The notes under the pieces were generated by a model. The model was not told the DNA's origin and did not search any database. It worked only from the letters and a program-made list of their open reading frames with translations. Shown piece after piece: positions 32,709 through 47,100 of a stretch of 64,000 nucleotides of DNA; the stretch's first letter is position 1; the number at the start of each line of letters is the position of its first letter. The stretch is from Mansonella perstans (taxonomy: Eukaryota > Nematoda > Chromadorea > Rhabditida > Onchocercidae): NCBI GenBank assembly GCA_037074765.1, contig JBAMDO010000058.1:1-64000 (forward strand), written 5' to 3'. Position numbers and translations under genes: made by a program.

Positions 32709-34143
32709 TCTATATAACAAAAAGAAAGAACTTTACATTTCGCATCAAAACATAGAATTAAGTCAAATTAAAATTTTGTATATAAGAAAAATTATTCATT
32801 TTTAGCAAAAGGTGAAGTAATCGTTAAGTCAAACAAAGTAATTACAACCACATACCATTTTCAAATTGAGAAGAAAAGTTTGATTAAATTCAAAAATCAC
32901 TACGTTACCCGGAATAGAATTGCATGCTACCGTAACATGCAACTTTTAATGAAACTATGTGCTTCGTAAATGAAATTTTTCGAGATTGAATTATGTATGT
33001 CTAAATTAACTTGATAGTAAAGCTAAATTTAAATTGCTTTTTTACTTTTTAAATTTAAACTTTTTAGGTTTATCCTTTGTTTTCATTCAAAATTCTTATC
33101 AGGAATGGTGCTAAATTATGATGATAGGTCGAAATAATCTTTATTTAATTGCTATCATTTTTTTGAATGTTTCGCGTGAAAAAAAAAAAAATCTCCTTTT
33201 TATATCCTTTGTGATATTTAATTTTAAATTTTCAATTAATATAATGTAATTGGAAGAAGATGAAATGATAGTTTCAAATGGTATTTAATTGTATTTCCAA
33301 TTAACCTATCAAGTGATTTTGCCCGCATGTATGCTCTATGAATTTGAATTGCTGATTTTTTTTTTTTTTTTTTATTTGTCTTTAGGATGCTACACAACAT
33401 TAATTATTTACTTTTTATTTGTGTTTTCTTTATTGCCTAAATTTATTGATAAATGCCTTAATTTTTTTTTTTTTTTTTTTTTAACCAACTTTTTATAATA
33501 TCATCATCCCTTACAGTGTAAATTATAGCAGTAAAAGTGAGCAAATGAGCATATGTGGTATTCGTGTATTTCTCAGTGAAATTGTTAATGAAAAATAGTT
33601 ACTCTTTTTCTGGTTATTTAATGAATCAATCAACTCACTTCATTTTGTTCATTGTCTCTCTGAAATTAATTTCTCAATAGATTTTTTTTTTGCTTCAAGA
33701 AATTAAAATTATTGTCCATATTTGAATGTTTCGTTTAAAAATTGCTCCCCCTCATCCCTCACCCCTTTACATATTTGATATTGTTTGTTGCATTGATTAA
33801 TCTTTTTAAATTTTTTCAAAGTTAAGGCATGTTTAATTTTACAATACAGTAGTGCATTAGTGCTGTACTGTAAATTTGCAAAAAAAAAAAAAAAAGAAAA
33901 AATTGTAAAATTGATTGAAAAAAATTGTAAAATTGATTTCGACCTAACATTGAATGAGATTTTATTTTGTTTATCATTTTAACCTGTTCTTCTGTCGCAT
34001 TTTCTCTTTCCTTTCGCTCTATCCAACAGTTTCATTGTCATTGTTATTCATGGTTGCTTCTAATTTTACTTATAAACAGCAGCATTCTGCGTAATAAAAT
34101 ATTTTCCATTAGCTTAATGAAATTATATTGACATTAATTTTAG
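32709..34143. promoter_or_regulatory. Divergent intergenic region between TTI1 and the nuclear receptor
   Basis: About 1.4 kb separates the two genes, which are transcribed away from each other, so both promoters should lie here. The sequence is dominated by A and T runs. No specific factor site or TATA arrangement can be claimed. An acceptor-like TTTTAG ends at 34143, just before the receptor's 5' leader. Confidence 0.4.
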
Positions 34144-34265
34144 CTTGCTTTGATCAAAAAAGCTGTAAGAATCAGAAAAAGCTCGTACGATCAGAAAGCT
34201 CGTACAGATACTTTATCATTGTGTATAGATTCTAAGCAGTTTCCAAGTGAGGAATCACGATTAAA

Positions 34266-37200
34266 ATGTGTCGTGGTATTAATCATCAAGGTAAATTCTA
34301 CTTTATTGTTATATCTTTATAGCTATGTTTCTTATTAAATCTTTATTTGGATTATTTTTTTTTGGAAAGAAATTTGTTTTCATGAAGATATTGAATTAAT
34401 TGTAGCAATCACAGCATCATAGCTTTCTTTTCTTCATTTTTTTGTCCATCTTTTTATTTTTGATTTTTTATAAATGCTTTTATGAATGCTAGTTTTTTCT
34501 TTTTTTTTTTGTCGAATCGTATGTAAAATGGATCTAGGCTTGCTATAGTTCTAACAGGCATTATTTTTCATTGATAAAATTCACAATTTCTAAAATTCTT
34601 AACTAAATAGCCTTTTTTTTTAGTAATTTATACAAAAAAACTTTTTGAGCTTCTCATATATGAATTCTTGCCCTATTAACTGGGCTATATTTATTTTGAT
34701 TTATACTCTAAATTTTTGAAAATATAATCTTACAGCACCCATAATCGGAAAATGTGTAATTTGTGGTGAAGATTCAGTGGGGAAGCATTATGGTGTTATT
34801 GCTTGTCTCGGTTGTAAAACGTTTTTTAGAAGGTTTGAATTCTTTTTTTCATTTTATTTTCATAGTTTTCCAAATTATACAATACTTTTAATTATTATAG
34901 GAGGATATATGCTAATGCAAAAATAACGATTTTTAGGTTAGCAACATCGCTGTTTATTGTGGTTTCATATTGTTCTTTTTTTTTTTTTTTTAATTACTTG
35001 CATTTGTTTTTGTATCTATTTCAGAGTAAGGAAGTAACATTAAACAAAGGGTAAATTTGAGGGATTTTCTGAGTTGGAATTAATTCATGAAATAGCAGAG
35101 GCAACTTATCAGCAGTTAATTTGATCCTGGAATTACTATCAAGCGTAAAATGTAATCGTGATTCGACAAGTTTTGTGAAGCGAACTGGAGCAATGAAAAT
35201 GGGAAATGTAATAACTGAATACTGGAAGCTGAAAATGTTTGATCGAGAATAATCATTGTAGCCAATTATCTTTAGCAAAGAAATTATCGAAGAACTGAAG
35301 TAATCATGTTCGATACTTAGAGCACAGTTGAAAAGGTGGAAAATCACAAGAACTTGATATATGAGTACAGGAATTTCTCATTTTTAGCAACAATAAGGGA
35401 TCATTTTCTGATTGGATTGTGTAATCATTAATCGATGTTAATCATGATGGTGGTGATTGGAGAGTGGGAGAGTAAGTCAGGAGATTTTCCAAAGCCGGAT
35501 TGCATTAGTTTCTTGTTGTTCGCAATATGCTTGCTTTCTCTACAGCTTTCTGAATTCTACTGGAACCAAGAAAACCGAGATATTTGAGATATATTAAAGA
35601 AAGAAATCGATAAGATACTCTCCAAAGTGTATGCGATATTAGTCAGTGCGAAGTTTGACTTCATCAGTCATATTCATCGACCTTGCCCCAAATGATCAAT
35701 CACTTTGACAGAGAAGAATGTTTGTACAATCGGTTTACAATGCGGGAAATGTTTTCCAAATTTTTGTCCAATTCACCGTCATGTTATGCATCTTTATGTG
35801 ACATGGATAAACTTATGTTATGTGATCATTAAAAATGTGTTTGAGTCTATTTTTTCATCTTAATCACCAAACTATTGCTGAAAGTTTTATTTCTTATATC
35901 AATTAAAGAAACAAAGGAATGAAGACATGATGGGAATTAAGAATTAAATTATTGGTGAATGATATTTTTTGAATACCATTGAATGTATTATTGGATGTAT
36001 TCACGTTTTGAGTTGTTTATATAACAGAGCAGTGGTTCATCATCAGGATATTAAATGTAAAAGGTCAGAACGCTGTGAAGTTGCTAAAGAAACCAGAAGA
36101 GCATGCAGAGCTTGTCGCTATAAAAAGTGTCTTGAAATGGGGATGACCAAAGAAGGTTTCATTTTTTAAATTTTAATCTGATCGAATTCAAATTTCCATA
36201 TATTTCGTTTTATTTTTCTAGAATGTTTTCTATGATAACTGATATTTAAAACTCCATATTTTCATTTTTTTTCTCGTATAGAAAAGTTCAATTTCGAAAA
36301 TTAAACTGAGCTAGATTGGACAAATGCTCAGTTCTGTATTATCATGGCATATCTCCATCTAATAGACTTTTAAGCTTTGTAATGCCCTAGAAATGTTATT
36401 TTTTAGCGTTGCAACCACGTCGAGACTTGATTGGTTGTCGTAGGTTTCGACAATCAGATTATCAGCATAACTTCGGCACTTTGAAATCATCTCATAACCT
36501 TCAGTCACCGGCAATAGACATGCAATTGGTGGAGCTTATTTCGAAGTTTACACTTGCTAATAAAGAAATTCAGGATAGAAAATTTCATTTAATGCGAGCG
36601 AAAAATGAAGCAAGAAGGCTGGCACAAATGTTGAAACAAAACAATCAACAGGTATGTTTTATTGTTGATTTTTCTTTGCATTATTTATATATGAAATAAT
36701 ATAATCGATCTTCCTCTTTACTCCTTTCATTTGTCTGCAATCATCAGTGGACAGCGGATTCTGAAGGTATTGAAAACGAACTGTATATATCATTATGTAT
36801 AGTTCTAGGAATTGAGACTCGTTTTAGATTTTTTACACTGAGACTTCCATTTGTGTGCATCTTTAAAGGTAAATAAGGCGATTGGCAACAGATCCAACAT
36901 TGAAAAGGTGTATAATGCAAATGTAACATAAATGCAATCATAATTTAAAACTTCAACTTGAGTTATAAATATTTTATATAATTTAGAAGATTTTCTTTCT
37001 TAAAACAGTTGTTAAAAAATGTTAACAGTGAAATTTTTTCAAACAGGTTGTGGACAGATTTATGATTATGGCTACCGATATAACCAGCGTAACATATACG
37101 GAATTGTTGCTGATGTTGGAATGGGCTAAAACAATACCATGCTTTGTCAAACTTCCTTTTTCCGACAAGTTATCACTTTTAAAAAGGTATATTTAGTGAG

Positions 37201-38806
37201 ATATTTCCTTACTTGTTGTACCTTGAACAAAAATTGATTTTTTCTTCAGTCTCGATCATGGTCATATTATAATTATTCACCAGAAAAAATCTTTCGAGGT
37301 TTTGGAAAGCAAGTTCGTAAATTTTCTAGTTTTGCCATTCATTATCTTATTTTGGAATATGGCTATTACACTGCTCAACAGGGTATAGAAGATGTTTGGT
37401 TGATATCAAATGGTACTTGTATGCCACGAAATCTTGATAAATTACCCCAGGTCATGAAGGCAAGTTTTCATGTTTTTAATCTGTTAAGTTTAAAGTGACG
37501 GCTGAAAGCATGAATATATTGTCATGACTGTTCAAGTAATTTTTTCCCCTCTTCTCTTATGACAGACTTGTTTTTCACGAATAGTGATGTGTTTTTTCAT
37601 CATGGAGCTTCTCTCTGACCTACTGCGCTTCAATTTTGGGAATGCTCATTTTACTTTTTGTTGGCATTTCATTGCAATTCTTAATGTTTTTAACTGTTTC
37701 AGCGCAACGAATTGAAGTTATCAAGTCATGATATTGAATCAATTTTAAGCTTGTTCTAAAAATTCTAAAATCTTTGTTTCTATCACGAACCAACAATTGA
37801 TTATTGTTTATTGCGCATATCCAATTGGTTTAGGAATCAATTCCAGCAGATCGCAAATGGCGTCAAGAAAAACTTTACAAGCAGATGACTGATATATGTA
37901 TCGATGAAGTTGCATTGCCTTTGAGGAGGTTGAAATTGATGCCTGAAGAACTTGTAACACTGAAAATTATTATGCTTTTTCGACAAGTTGCTCGCAATCG
38001 TGAAAGTACTTTTTCTTGGATCGTTATATATGTTTCTGCTTTTATTTCCTCCAGTTATAATTTCACTAACTTATAGTTTAACTTTTATCCAAAACTAACG
38101 AAGAATCCGAACAATAACAATAACAAACTACTCTAGCAAATGATGAGATGCGCAGTTAGACCAACATGTTGATGTATATATGAATTTCGTCCAAATAATG
38201 ACTATTTCAGATGCTTATATTTTCTGTAATGTTTATTTTGCCCACTTGACTATTTGATGTGCTGCCATTTAATTCTTCAGATGAAGAGTCAGAGATTTCG
38301 AAAGAATCAAGTGCACTGATAATAGAATGTCGTGACCAAATAATTGCTGCCTTGTTTGCCTTCTATCGATTTATTAATTTTCCAAACTATGCAGGTTTAT
38401 TTTTTTTATTTTTTCCCGCTAGAAATAGAGATTAATATTTATTTTCATGGTTTAATTATCAAATTTATAAATATCTAGAAAAGAGTTAAACGGAATTCAA
38501 AATTCAGTTTTTATTTTTTTTCACCGATTTCAAAATAAGATCTGTTATAAGTTATCGATTATATACGTTATTATACGTTATCGGCTATTATATACTACTA
38601 TACGTTATTGTACCTTATCGATTCTTCCAGAACGTTTCGGGAATGTAATTTTGACAATATCGGGAATAATATCAGCTGCATCGGCTACCATTGAAAGTTA
38701 TCAGGTGATGCGTCTATTTAAAATTGTCGCATTTGATCACATATCTGAGCAATTACTTTTTAATATTGCGCATGATGATATGGATATTATAGGTCCATAC
38801 CTATAA
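34266..38806 (+). CDS. Nuclear hormone receptor, nematode HNF4-like/supplementary type
   Basis: Ligand-regulated or orphan transcription factor. Exons: 34266-34290, 34736-34832, 36028-36155, 36407-36651, 37047-37186, 37330-37450, 37834-37999, 38281-38394 and 38631-38806 (TAA), all joining in phase, 403 residues. The start MCRGINHQ is the only ATG that enters the DNA-binding exon in phase; a 5' leader begins at an acceptor ending at 34143. First zinc module: [20 protein letters not shown], then CKTFFRR. Second: CKRSERC then [14 protein letters not shown], spacing C-x5-C-x9-C-x2-C. The hinge starts KEALQPRRD. The ligand-binding part shows [53 protein letters not shown] and the C-terminal helices. 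The P-box (CLGCK) differs from the usual CEGCK. The end of exon six could instead use a GC donor at 37460. A family member number cannot be assigned. Confidence 0.9.
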
Positions 38807-41800
38807 TATTCATATCTAGTTGTTAGTAAAAATTTATAATTTTATTTTGTCATTAATGATGCTTTGGTCGTAAAGTTCTTTGCTTAATAGATTGCTGGTC
38901 TGCTTAAAGTTAAACATTCAAACGGTAATCATTAATAAAAGTTAAACAACAGTTGAAACGAATGATTCGTAACTCATTCTCATCCGCATATAATTGTAAA
39001 CAATTTTTTCAAATAAATTGGATATAAAAACTGTTATGTTCATGTTGCTTTTCTGTTGTTTTTATTTTTATTTAATAGACCTTTAAAATAATTTTCCCGT
39101 TAAGGATCAGAAAGATTACAATAACTAATGGACAGAAAGTCCACCATGTAAATCCCTGCGTTTGGTAATTTCGGGAACGTTTAAGAATTTAGAAGTAGCG
39201 TAAAGAATTATTTTTTTTAGAAAGATAAAACATAAAGAATTTGATCAAAACAAATAATATTGAAGAAATAGTACTTTTACTTTACTTTCATGTTATTTTT
39301 TTAGATTTCTTTGTTATTATTTTTGTAGTGATTGGTGGATATTTTTATGGAAATCCTTTTTAAAATTAATTTTTTTAGACATTATGATAGTGGAATGATG
39401 AAGTTGATTTTATAGATTTTAGTTAATTTTTCGTTATGGCGGGTCCGAGGTTTTGACTTATTTCAGTATCAGAGCCGATATTTCGTGAAATCTGAGTTAA
39501 CAGTAAAAAGTTATCGGCTATCAGTGATATTGGAGTTATGAAAAATTAAGATCTACTTTGATTAACTATCCAATGATATTACTTGAGCAATTCATATAGG
39601 TCATTCCATTTTATTTGGAAAGCAATTGTTAAAATTGAGATATAAAAAAAAACAAAAAATGCGCAAACATTTTTGAAACATTCCGCGAAAAATATTTGAT
39701 TACAACAAAGAACTGTTATTGATTATGGTCTTTGTTTCTTTCTATCTTCTTTGTTTGCATATTTTTTTACGGAAAGGTGGCGCCACCAGTCTATATTTGT
39801 AAAATTTGAAAGCAAAATGAACCATTGGAAAACATTTATTACCGAATAGATTAGTTAGGAAAAATAACAAATCAAATTGGGATCCATCCATTCGGCAAAT
39901 ACTCTCTGATAAAAAATGGCAAACTATTGAGACACGTGCTGCTGCGCAACAGAAACCAACTTTTTTCTTGGAATTCGAACATTTACCGCATTTTTGTGAT
40001 GTAGTAAAAAGAAGGGATAAGAATATCAATGTTTCCAATGGAATGGAAAGAATTGTTCAATAACAATCAGAGATGCATGATATAACTTTCATGAATTGCA
40101 AATAAGTTTGATTCAAATGGAATACAATCATAAATTTAATCACAAATGAAGCAAATAAAATGAAATAATGCTTTTATGAACGCTAATAGACATTTTCACA
40201 TCAGATAATAACCGTCAACAAATCGTTGTCATCTCAACCAAATAAATTTTGAAACAATATTACATCATACTGATCTGATTTTCAACCCTTTCCAATGTTC
40301 TTTTCTACTATCGTTCAAAATTTGTTGGAATTTTTTTAGTAAAGATAAAAAAAATTGAAAGAAACTAAAGGGAAAACTATTCAAATAAAAGCAACGACAA
40401 AAATTTTTCTGGCAAAACCAATAGCTTCACAATATCCAATAGAAGAAGAAATTATTCTTAAAACTTTTCCAAACAATTATTAAAATATTTCAATTTTGTA
40501 GCAAATGGAAATCATTCATAGATTCAACAAATATGAATCACCGAATAAAAATGAAAACAGTCTTCAGTTTGAAGGAAAAGTAGGATGTTAAATTGCAAGA
40601 AAATGAGCATTAACTTGTTGCTTAAGTTAGCATTACTTAACGTAAACTTTACGTGTTATGATGTTAAAAACCAAACCCACTTTATTAATATCATTATTGT
40701 TAACAATGCATCTGATCTGATACATTTCTATGCCGAAATTTTTTCGTCAAAGTTTCTCTTTCAACAGATACAATTCAACAGATAGGTCTTTCTTTGTCAA
40801 GTATCCTTCTAACTAAATCTTCTTAAAGAGTATTTATGATGTCCTTGGACAAAACTGCTATCCTCTTTCTACAAACAAATGTCCATTTATTTCAGCTTTA
40901 GTCAATTAAAAATGCAAATTGATCTGAGCGCATGTGGTCATCAAATCAGAGAGCATCTTTCGTCCTTCCATTCCTCTTCCCCTCATTTTCACAATGTCAA
41001 ACAGTATCAACAAGAAAAGTAGCCGTTTGTATTGCGAACCCTAAAATGAGCAATTCATCGTTCATCCTATTTCTTTTCCATTAATATGGCAGAAATCGAT
41101 ATGGCAAAAATTCATTTATTTATGCATTATCAGTATATCAGTTGAGAAGTTGAAAAATTCATTCATTGCATGACAATTGGAAATCATACAGAAAAATATA
41201 TATTTGAAATATATTCTAAATTGTATATATCGGTATTTGAAATATATTCTAACATGTTTTTAATGTCATATATCAATCATAATAAGGTCATTCATAATTA
41301 AACTAAACTAGATTACTTTTCCCTTATGATGTTAAAAAGTTTGAATTTAATTTTAAAAAGAAGATAAATTTAAATTTATTAAAATAATGAGTAAATTAAA
41401 GAATTTTTAATTATCAACTATTTTTTTTCTTGTTTTTTTTTTTTTTTTTTTTTTTTGTATTAACACTTCATTAAATCATCCAACTGCAATCACTATTCGT
41501 TCATTTCCGTTCACAAATATTCCACTGTCAATTAACATTGAGCAATATTTGTTTGATTTATTTGATGATGCCATTTCACTAAGTGCTTTGCTATGAGGTA
41601 AGTAATGAGCACAAAAATCTTCTCCGTTATTATTTTGAATTCTATGGCCTATTCAATTTCAAAATGAATAAAAAAGGACAAAAAGATATTTTCACCGACA
41701 AAACTATCACTTCAAACAATTACGCTGTAAACAAAAAAGAATTGCAAGTAATGAATTTTCATCCTAATTCTTTCTACAAGAATCTGACATTAAATTTTCC

Positions 41801-43430
41801 AAAAAAAAAGTGGCACAAAATCTCAAAAAAACTTTTTATCAAATTCTTATCATTTCTCTTCTCAATATATTATCATCACCAATGCTTTAAATCCATTTAA
41901 TAATAAATATTTTCATCAAAGCATTTTTAAAAAAATATGCCAATTCATTTCATCGTTTCCTCTCGTCAATTTCTTCACTCTCTTTTATGATATATATTCC
42001 ACTGCTTGAATGCAATATTTTTTTTTTTTTTTTTTCATCTTTTAGCATCATTTTCTCACCATTAACAACACCCTATCATATACATATCCATTGGCCTAAC
42101 CATCAATAATCCATTTTGTTATGTTCTAAGTAAAATAAAAAAAGAAAAAAAAAAAAAAAAAACGAGTAGAATGATATTTTATTCAACAAAATGTTCTTCC
42201 AAAATCAAGGACGTCCTTTGAAATTACCTTTTCTTTACATTCATTTTTCTTGTCTTTTTTTTTTACTTTAAATTTTTTTTAATTTTAAAAGAAATTTAAT
42301 TTTTCAAATTGAATAGATTTTAGTAAAACTTTAATTTATTATTAATCTTAGTGATCAAAAAACTTCTACATGAAATAAACATAATGGAATGATCATCCAT
42401 TTGAGATTACAATCATATCGTTCTCGTTTAGATTACATCTTATTTATTTTCCCAAACTACTAAAATATTTAAAATTTAATCTTGTTTCAACTTTTATTTC
42501 TATCTTTAATTACCTATATTCATCTGGCCCAGTACAAACCAGTACTTATTGGCTAAATTTCATGCTCTATGACATTTTCGTTTTACGACATTTGCTCTAT
42601 CTTCAAAACTCGTTTAGATCGTTAACCTCATAGCATTCAAATCAAAATTGTTCTAACCCATAATTTTTTAAATTCTAATTAAAATAATGAAGTATGCAGA
42701 AATTTAAATGCAATAATTTGATTATTTCCAAAGTTTTGATAGGGAGAGAGGTTAAGAAATTTTATTCATACTTGCTATACTCTCTTCTTATATGGCAGAT
42801 GAGCTAAAATGAAATAAAATTTGAAAAATTATCCGATAGAAAATTCTTCCCCGCATCTTAATAATCAATTTAAATTCTCTCAGAACTGTTCATTTATTTA
42901 TTTATTTATTTTTTTTAAATGAAAAAATTCAATTGATTCAATTATAGATGTTGTATTTTGAAAAAGAAATAATAAATAATGTGACAATTATTGTACTTGA
43001 AGAAATTTCCACAATTCTATGTATGAGTACATTATTTCAAGTATAACAATTATTGTTTCTTTTTTTTCCACTATTTCATATCTTTATAGCAGCATTTGTA
43101 TGCAAGATATTTTCCCATCAACAGTCCACTCTTAATGAACTTTGACCTTTGTGAAGTAGCCATAGAGTTGCTTGTTGTTTACTCGTTGCTTCTTTTATTT
43201 CTTTACTATCAAAATACAAAAGATTGTATAAAAATTGAAGAATTTTATCAATTTTAATCTGTTAGTTTGTTATAAATAAGCATGGATTAAAATGTTGAAA
43301 ATGAAAGAACAGATGGACAGATGGACAATGAATGACCAACGATGATTATAATAAATTTGTATGATTAGTATCGATGCTATTGCATTGTTGCTACTGCTCT
43401 CTCTGCTGCTACGCTTCAGTTGTCGTTTCT
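38807..43430. other. Gene-poor DNA after the receptor gene
   Basis: The receptor's 3' UTR should lie within the first few hundred bases (an AATAAA is at about 39013). Beyond that I see only A/T-rich DNA with poly-T tracts (for example 41434-41456). Open frames such as 39742-40038 minus and 41583-41900 plus have no domain and their composition follows the background. Confidence 0.45.
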
Positions 43431-43434
43431 GCAG

Positions 43435-43509
43435 CTACTACTGTTGCTACTACTGCTACTACTGCTGCTACTACTGCTGCTACTACTGCTGCTGCTGCTG
43501 TTGCTGCTG
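43435..43509 (+). repeat. CTG/CTA trinucleotide repeat
   Basis: About 25 units of CTR/TTG triplets (CTACTACTGCTGCTACTACT and similar). It lies in a region without exons. The open frame across it is a by-product of the repeat. Confidence 0.9.
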
Positions 43510-43578
43510 TTTATTGCAGTGGTGCTGGTAATGTCCGGGTCGTAATCCAATTCAATTGCAATCCTCATTTATGACCGA

Positions 43579-43681
43579 TCTCTATCTCTCTCTCTCTCCT
43601 TCTTTCTCTCTCTCTTTCTTTCTTTCTCTCTCTTTCCCTCTCTCTTTCTCCCTCTCTTTCTTTCTTTCTCTCTCTCTCTCT
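43579..43681 (+). repeat. CT-rich microsatellite
   Basis: About 100 bp composed almost entirely of C and T in TCTC and TTTC units. It lies within 70 bp of the trinucleotide repeat. Confidence 0.9.
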
Positions 43682-44054
43682 GTTCCCATTGCATACATAT
43701 ACAACATTTATTTTCAGCCAGTTTAGCTAATCGAAGTTACTAGGTGCGTTTCATATTTGTAATTAAAGTTTAAAATTGTCCGAAAAAAAAGTGTTTTGTA
43801 ATTGTTTAAGTATTTGGCAGTGATTTATAAATGACAGTAATTTTTTTTATGAATTCAAATACAAAGAAATTTCAATTTCAATTTCAATTTTAAGTTTTTC
43901 AGTAAATTATTATAAAAATTCCATTTAAAAAATCTCAAAGTACGTAAACAAAATTTATGTGATATCTTATGAATCCTTTCACTTTTTCTCTCTTTTTTAA
44001 ATCAATTCATTCATTTCCTGATTTAATTTTTAATTATAGTCATTTTAGCCTTGT

Positions 44055-44142
44055 CACACACACACACACACACATATACTTGTTACCATTTGTTGATTGC
44101 AATAATGATAGTTATTAAATGATTATATATATATATATATAT
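44055..44142 (+). repeat. Short (AC)n and (TA)n tracts
   Basis: An (AC) tract of about nine units at 44055-44073 and a (TA) tract of about ten units at 44123-44142, separated by non-repetitive DNA. Confidence 0.8.
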
Positions 44143-47100
44143 TTTTTTTTGATTTGATGAGAAGTATAATTAAATTTAATCGATAAAATTAAATTTGTTG
44201 AATAATTTTTAAGAATTCTTACAGATGTTCTTTGGCTTTTTTCTCAATACTATTATTGTCTCTTGCAAATGTGTAAAATTTTAGATATTCATTTTTTGTT
44301 TAAAAATTTTTAAACTTCAATCTTTACTCCTTACGGAGGAAATTCTTAAAATGCTATAATATAAATTGTTACTTTTAGCTTATCTTTCATAAATTACATT
44401 GATAAATTATTGCTATAAATTTAACTCTTATTATTACGTGCATATCAATGATTGAAATTTTCCTGAAATTTTTAACTGGGCAATTACAGTTTTCAAATTT
44501 TCCAACTTTCTTTTCTGAATAAAATATGAAAGGTAACCAATTCTATCCTACTATTATGCAGAATATGAGAAGCTTATGAATAATTTGTAGACATTCACCT
44601 TTAGCATATAATAGCAATGGAAATTAGTCTTATATAATGGTTTATTGATAGTTAGCCTTCTTTGCTATTAATTTGTGCATGGATGAAGGCACTGTGGTAA
44701 GCCTTATATAGCTATACGTGGCCTTGGCTTTAGCCTTGGCATTGTTCATAGATTATTTTATTATGGGTGCTGTTTCACTAAATGTTTATATTTGTTGGCC
44801 ATTAGAAGAACATTTTAATGATGGAAGAAAAATGTATTTTTAGATTTCTGATATCTTTTATGAAATTAAAATTATGAGGTCATCTTAGTTGAATTAGGCA
44901 TTCTAAATCGTTTTGAGTAATAGTAGTATGCATAACAATTAGTTTCAACAGAGACGATTTTAATATCGCCTAAATACATACTATTCCCATCCTATTCCAA
45001 TTATACTAATCGACGAAACCATTAGACCATAAATAAGATTTCCCATTTGATTTCTCTTTGAACAATTCATTTAAAATTTGGCATAAAACGGTTATAAATT
45101 TTCGAGTTCTACTTTAACTTCATGTCAAAGTTATGCTAATTAGCTGAAAGAATTAGCATTGATGATTTTTGGCCAATTTAGTTGAATCATCTGTTAGATA
45201 ATTTAAAGAGAGAATTGTAAAGTCTTACTTCCCTGATCACAAAATTTAAACTATTGTTAAAAGTTGACAGATCTCTACTGCTACTGCCTAAGATATCTTG
45301 TATTTTTGTGTAATATAGTAGTTTAGAGCCCTGATAAATTGATAAATTTTATGTGCCAAGATAGATTATTATTAAGATCCTTCAGTTATTGTTTTGGACA
45401 TTTCTCTTTGTTCAATTACTTCAATTTTTAACAAATTATAAAAAATTTATGAAACATATTATTAAATGCAATATAAGAGTAGCACGTTATGAGTACGTAA
45501 TAAAACGTGTTCCTCTTACTTTTACAATTTTGCTAACTCTATTTCTCGCTAATTTGCATAATTTTGTTTACTAGTTATTCTAATCTCCAATGATTGGCAC
45601 TTCGGATAGCTTAGGCAAATATTCACAATTATCAATACGAAAATGCTGCTTAAATGAAAACAAAACGAATTAATGTATGATTTGCAATTATATCGAAGAG
45701 AAATATTTAATTGCAATAATTTTAGCTTCATACATTCATTCATCCATGCATTTAATAATGCTTACTTATAAACTGCAGTGAATATTATCAATCACTGTAG
45801 TATCGTATCACCACCTGTTTTAAGTTTGGAAATTTAAGAATAACAAACATTCAATTAATATTTTTCTGGTAACGCATTTTTTATCGACTTTTTTTTTATT
45901 ATCACTTTTTTTTTCACCTGTTCACAAAGTATCAGTTGTTCTGGTCCTGGATGAAGTGCTTTAAAGCAATAACGGAAGGTAAAACTGTTAAATGTTTCCG
46001 AAGTTTCATACAATTACTAAAAAAATGATCTTTACATATTGTTGGTTATTCATTTTAACTGTATCGTTGATAGATTTATAAATATTGAAGTCCATTTTTC
46101 CACTTTTCATCATTGAAGTTTCGGTAACAATTAGCAGTTAGGTAGTCATAGTTAATATCTTGTAAATTAACACAAAAATACTTGATTTAAGCCACAATTA
46201 ATTTTTGCAGAATGAAAAATAATGATCTGTAATGAATGATAAGATAACAGTAATATATAATATCATTATCAAATGAAAGCATATTTATTTATCATTTGTT
46301 GAGTTGTTTATTTACTTACTTAGTTATTTACTCTCATTGGCTTGTATAAGAGTACTTTAGTATTAGCTTTATTTTAATTTTAAAAAAAAAATTGAAAATT
46401 TAAAAATAACAAACATTCAGCTAATATTTTTCTGGTAACGCATTTCTTATCGACGATTTTTTTTTTTTTTTTTTTATCATTACTTTTTTTTTTTCACCTG
46501 TTCACAAAATATCAGTTGTTCTGTCCTGAATGGAATGCTTTAAATGATCTTAGATCAATTCGTTGTATTTCATTCCTACAAATTATTTGAACTGCTACTC
46601 TTAATTCTTGCTATAAGTTTCGAAACTAATGGGGGGAACTTTTGGAAAGTTTTAAAGGAAATATCAATGGTAATGTGCTTAAAGCTTGTTGACCAAAGGT
46701 CACTACTACAATCAACCGTCGTTCATCATCATAACGTTGCCACGATAGTGAAGTGGTGGTATTGGTTGTGAGGGATGATGAGAGATGAAATGGGAAGGAA
46801 GGATGTTATCGCCGGAACATCGATTCTTGCTGCCCGTTTCACTGATCGTAAAGGGTAGGAAGTCTCAGACTGGTTTTCCGAAATTCTTGGCATATAAATT
46901 TGATTTCAAAAATTTTGCTTGGAGAAGTATCAGCTACAATGTTATTTTTGCTTTTTAGTAAGTTTAATATTAAAAGTAAACTTAGAAAAGAATTAGGACA
47001 AAACCTGAAAGATTATTTATCCAATTTTATTCAATTATAGGAAATTTTCACTGCATAGACTAATGCAAATTTTTAACTTGTTTATATTTAATGCTTTTAT

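Noticed and set aside
33289..33498. Phe-rich 69-codon frame resembling membrane segments
   Set aside because: It is produced by poly-T tracts in the divergent intergenic region.
35021..35347. 108-codon minus-strand frame in the receptor intron
   Set aside because: No motif, no splice context of its own, and composition similar to background. It is kept only as part of an unexplained slightly GC-richer intron stretch.
43374..43574. Ala/Thr-rich 66-codon frame
   Set aside because: It is the trinucleotide repeat read in one frame, with no homology or splice context.
46690..46790. Possible miRNA-like hairpin (ATCATC...GATGAT arms)
   Set aside because: The arms pair only at the base and have unequal lengths; no known nematode miRNA seed was recognised.
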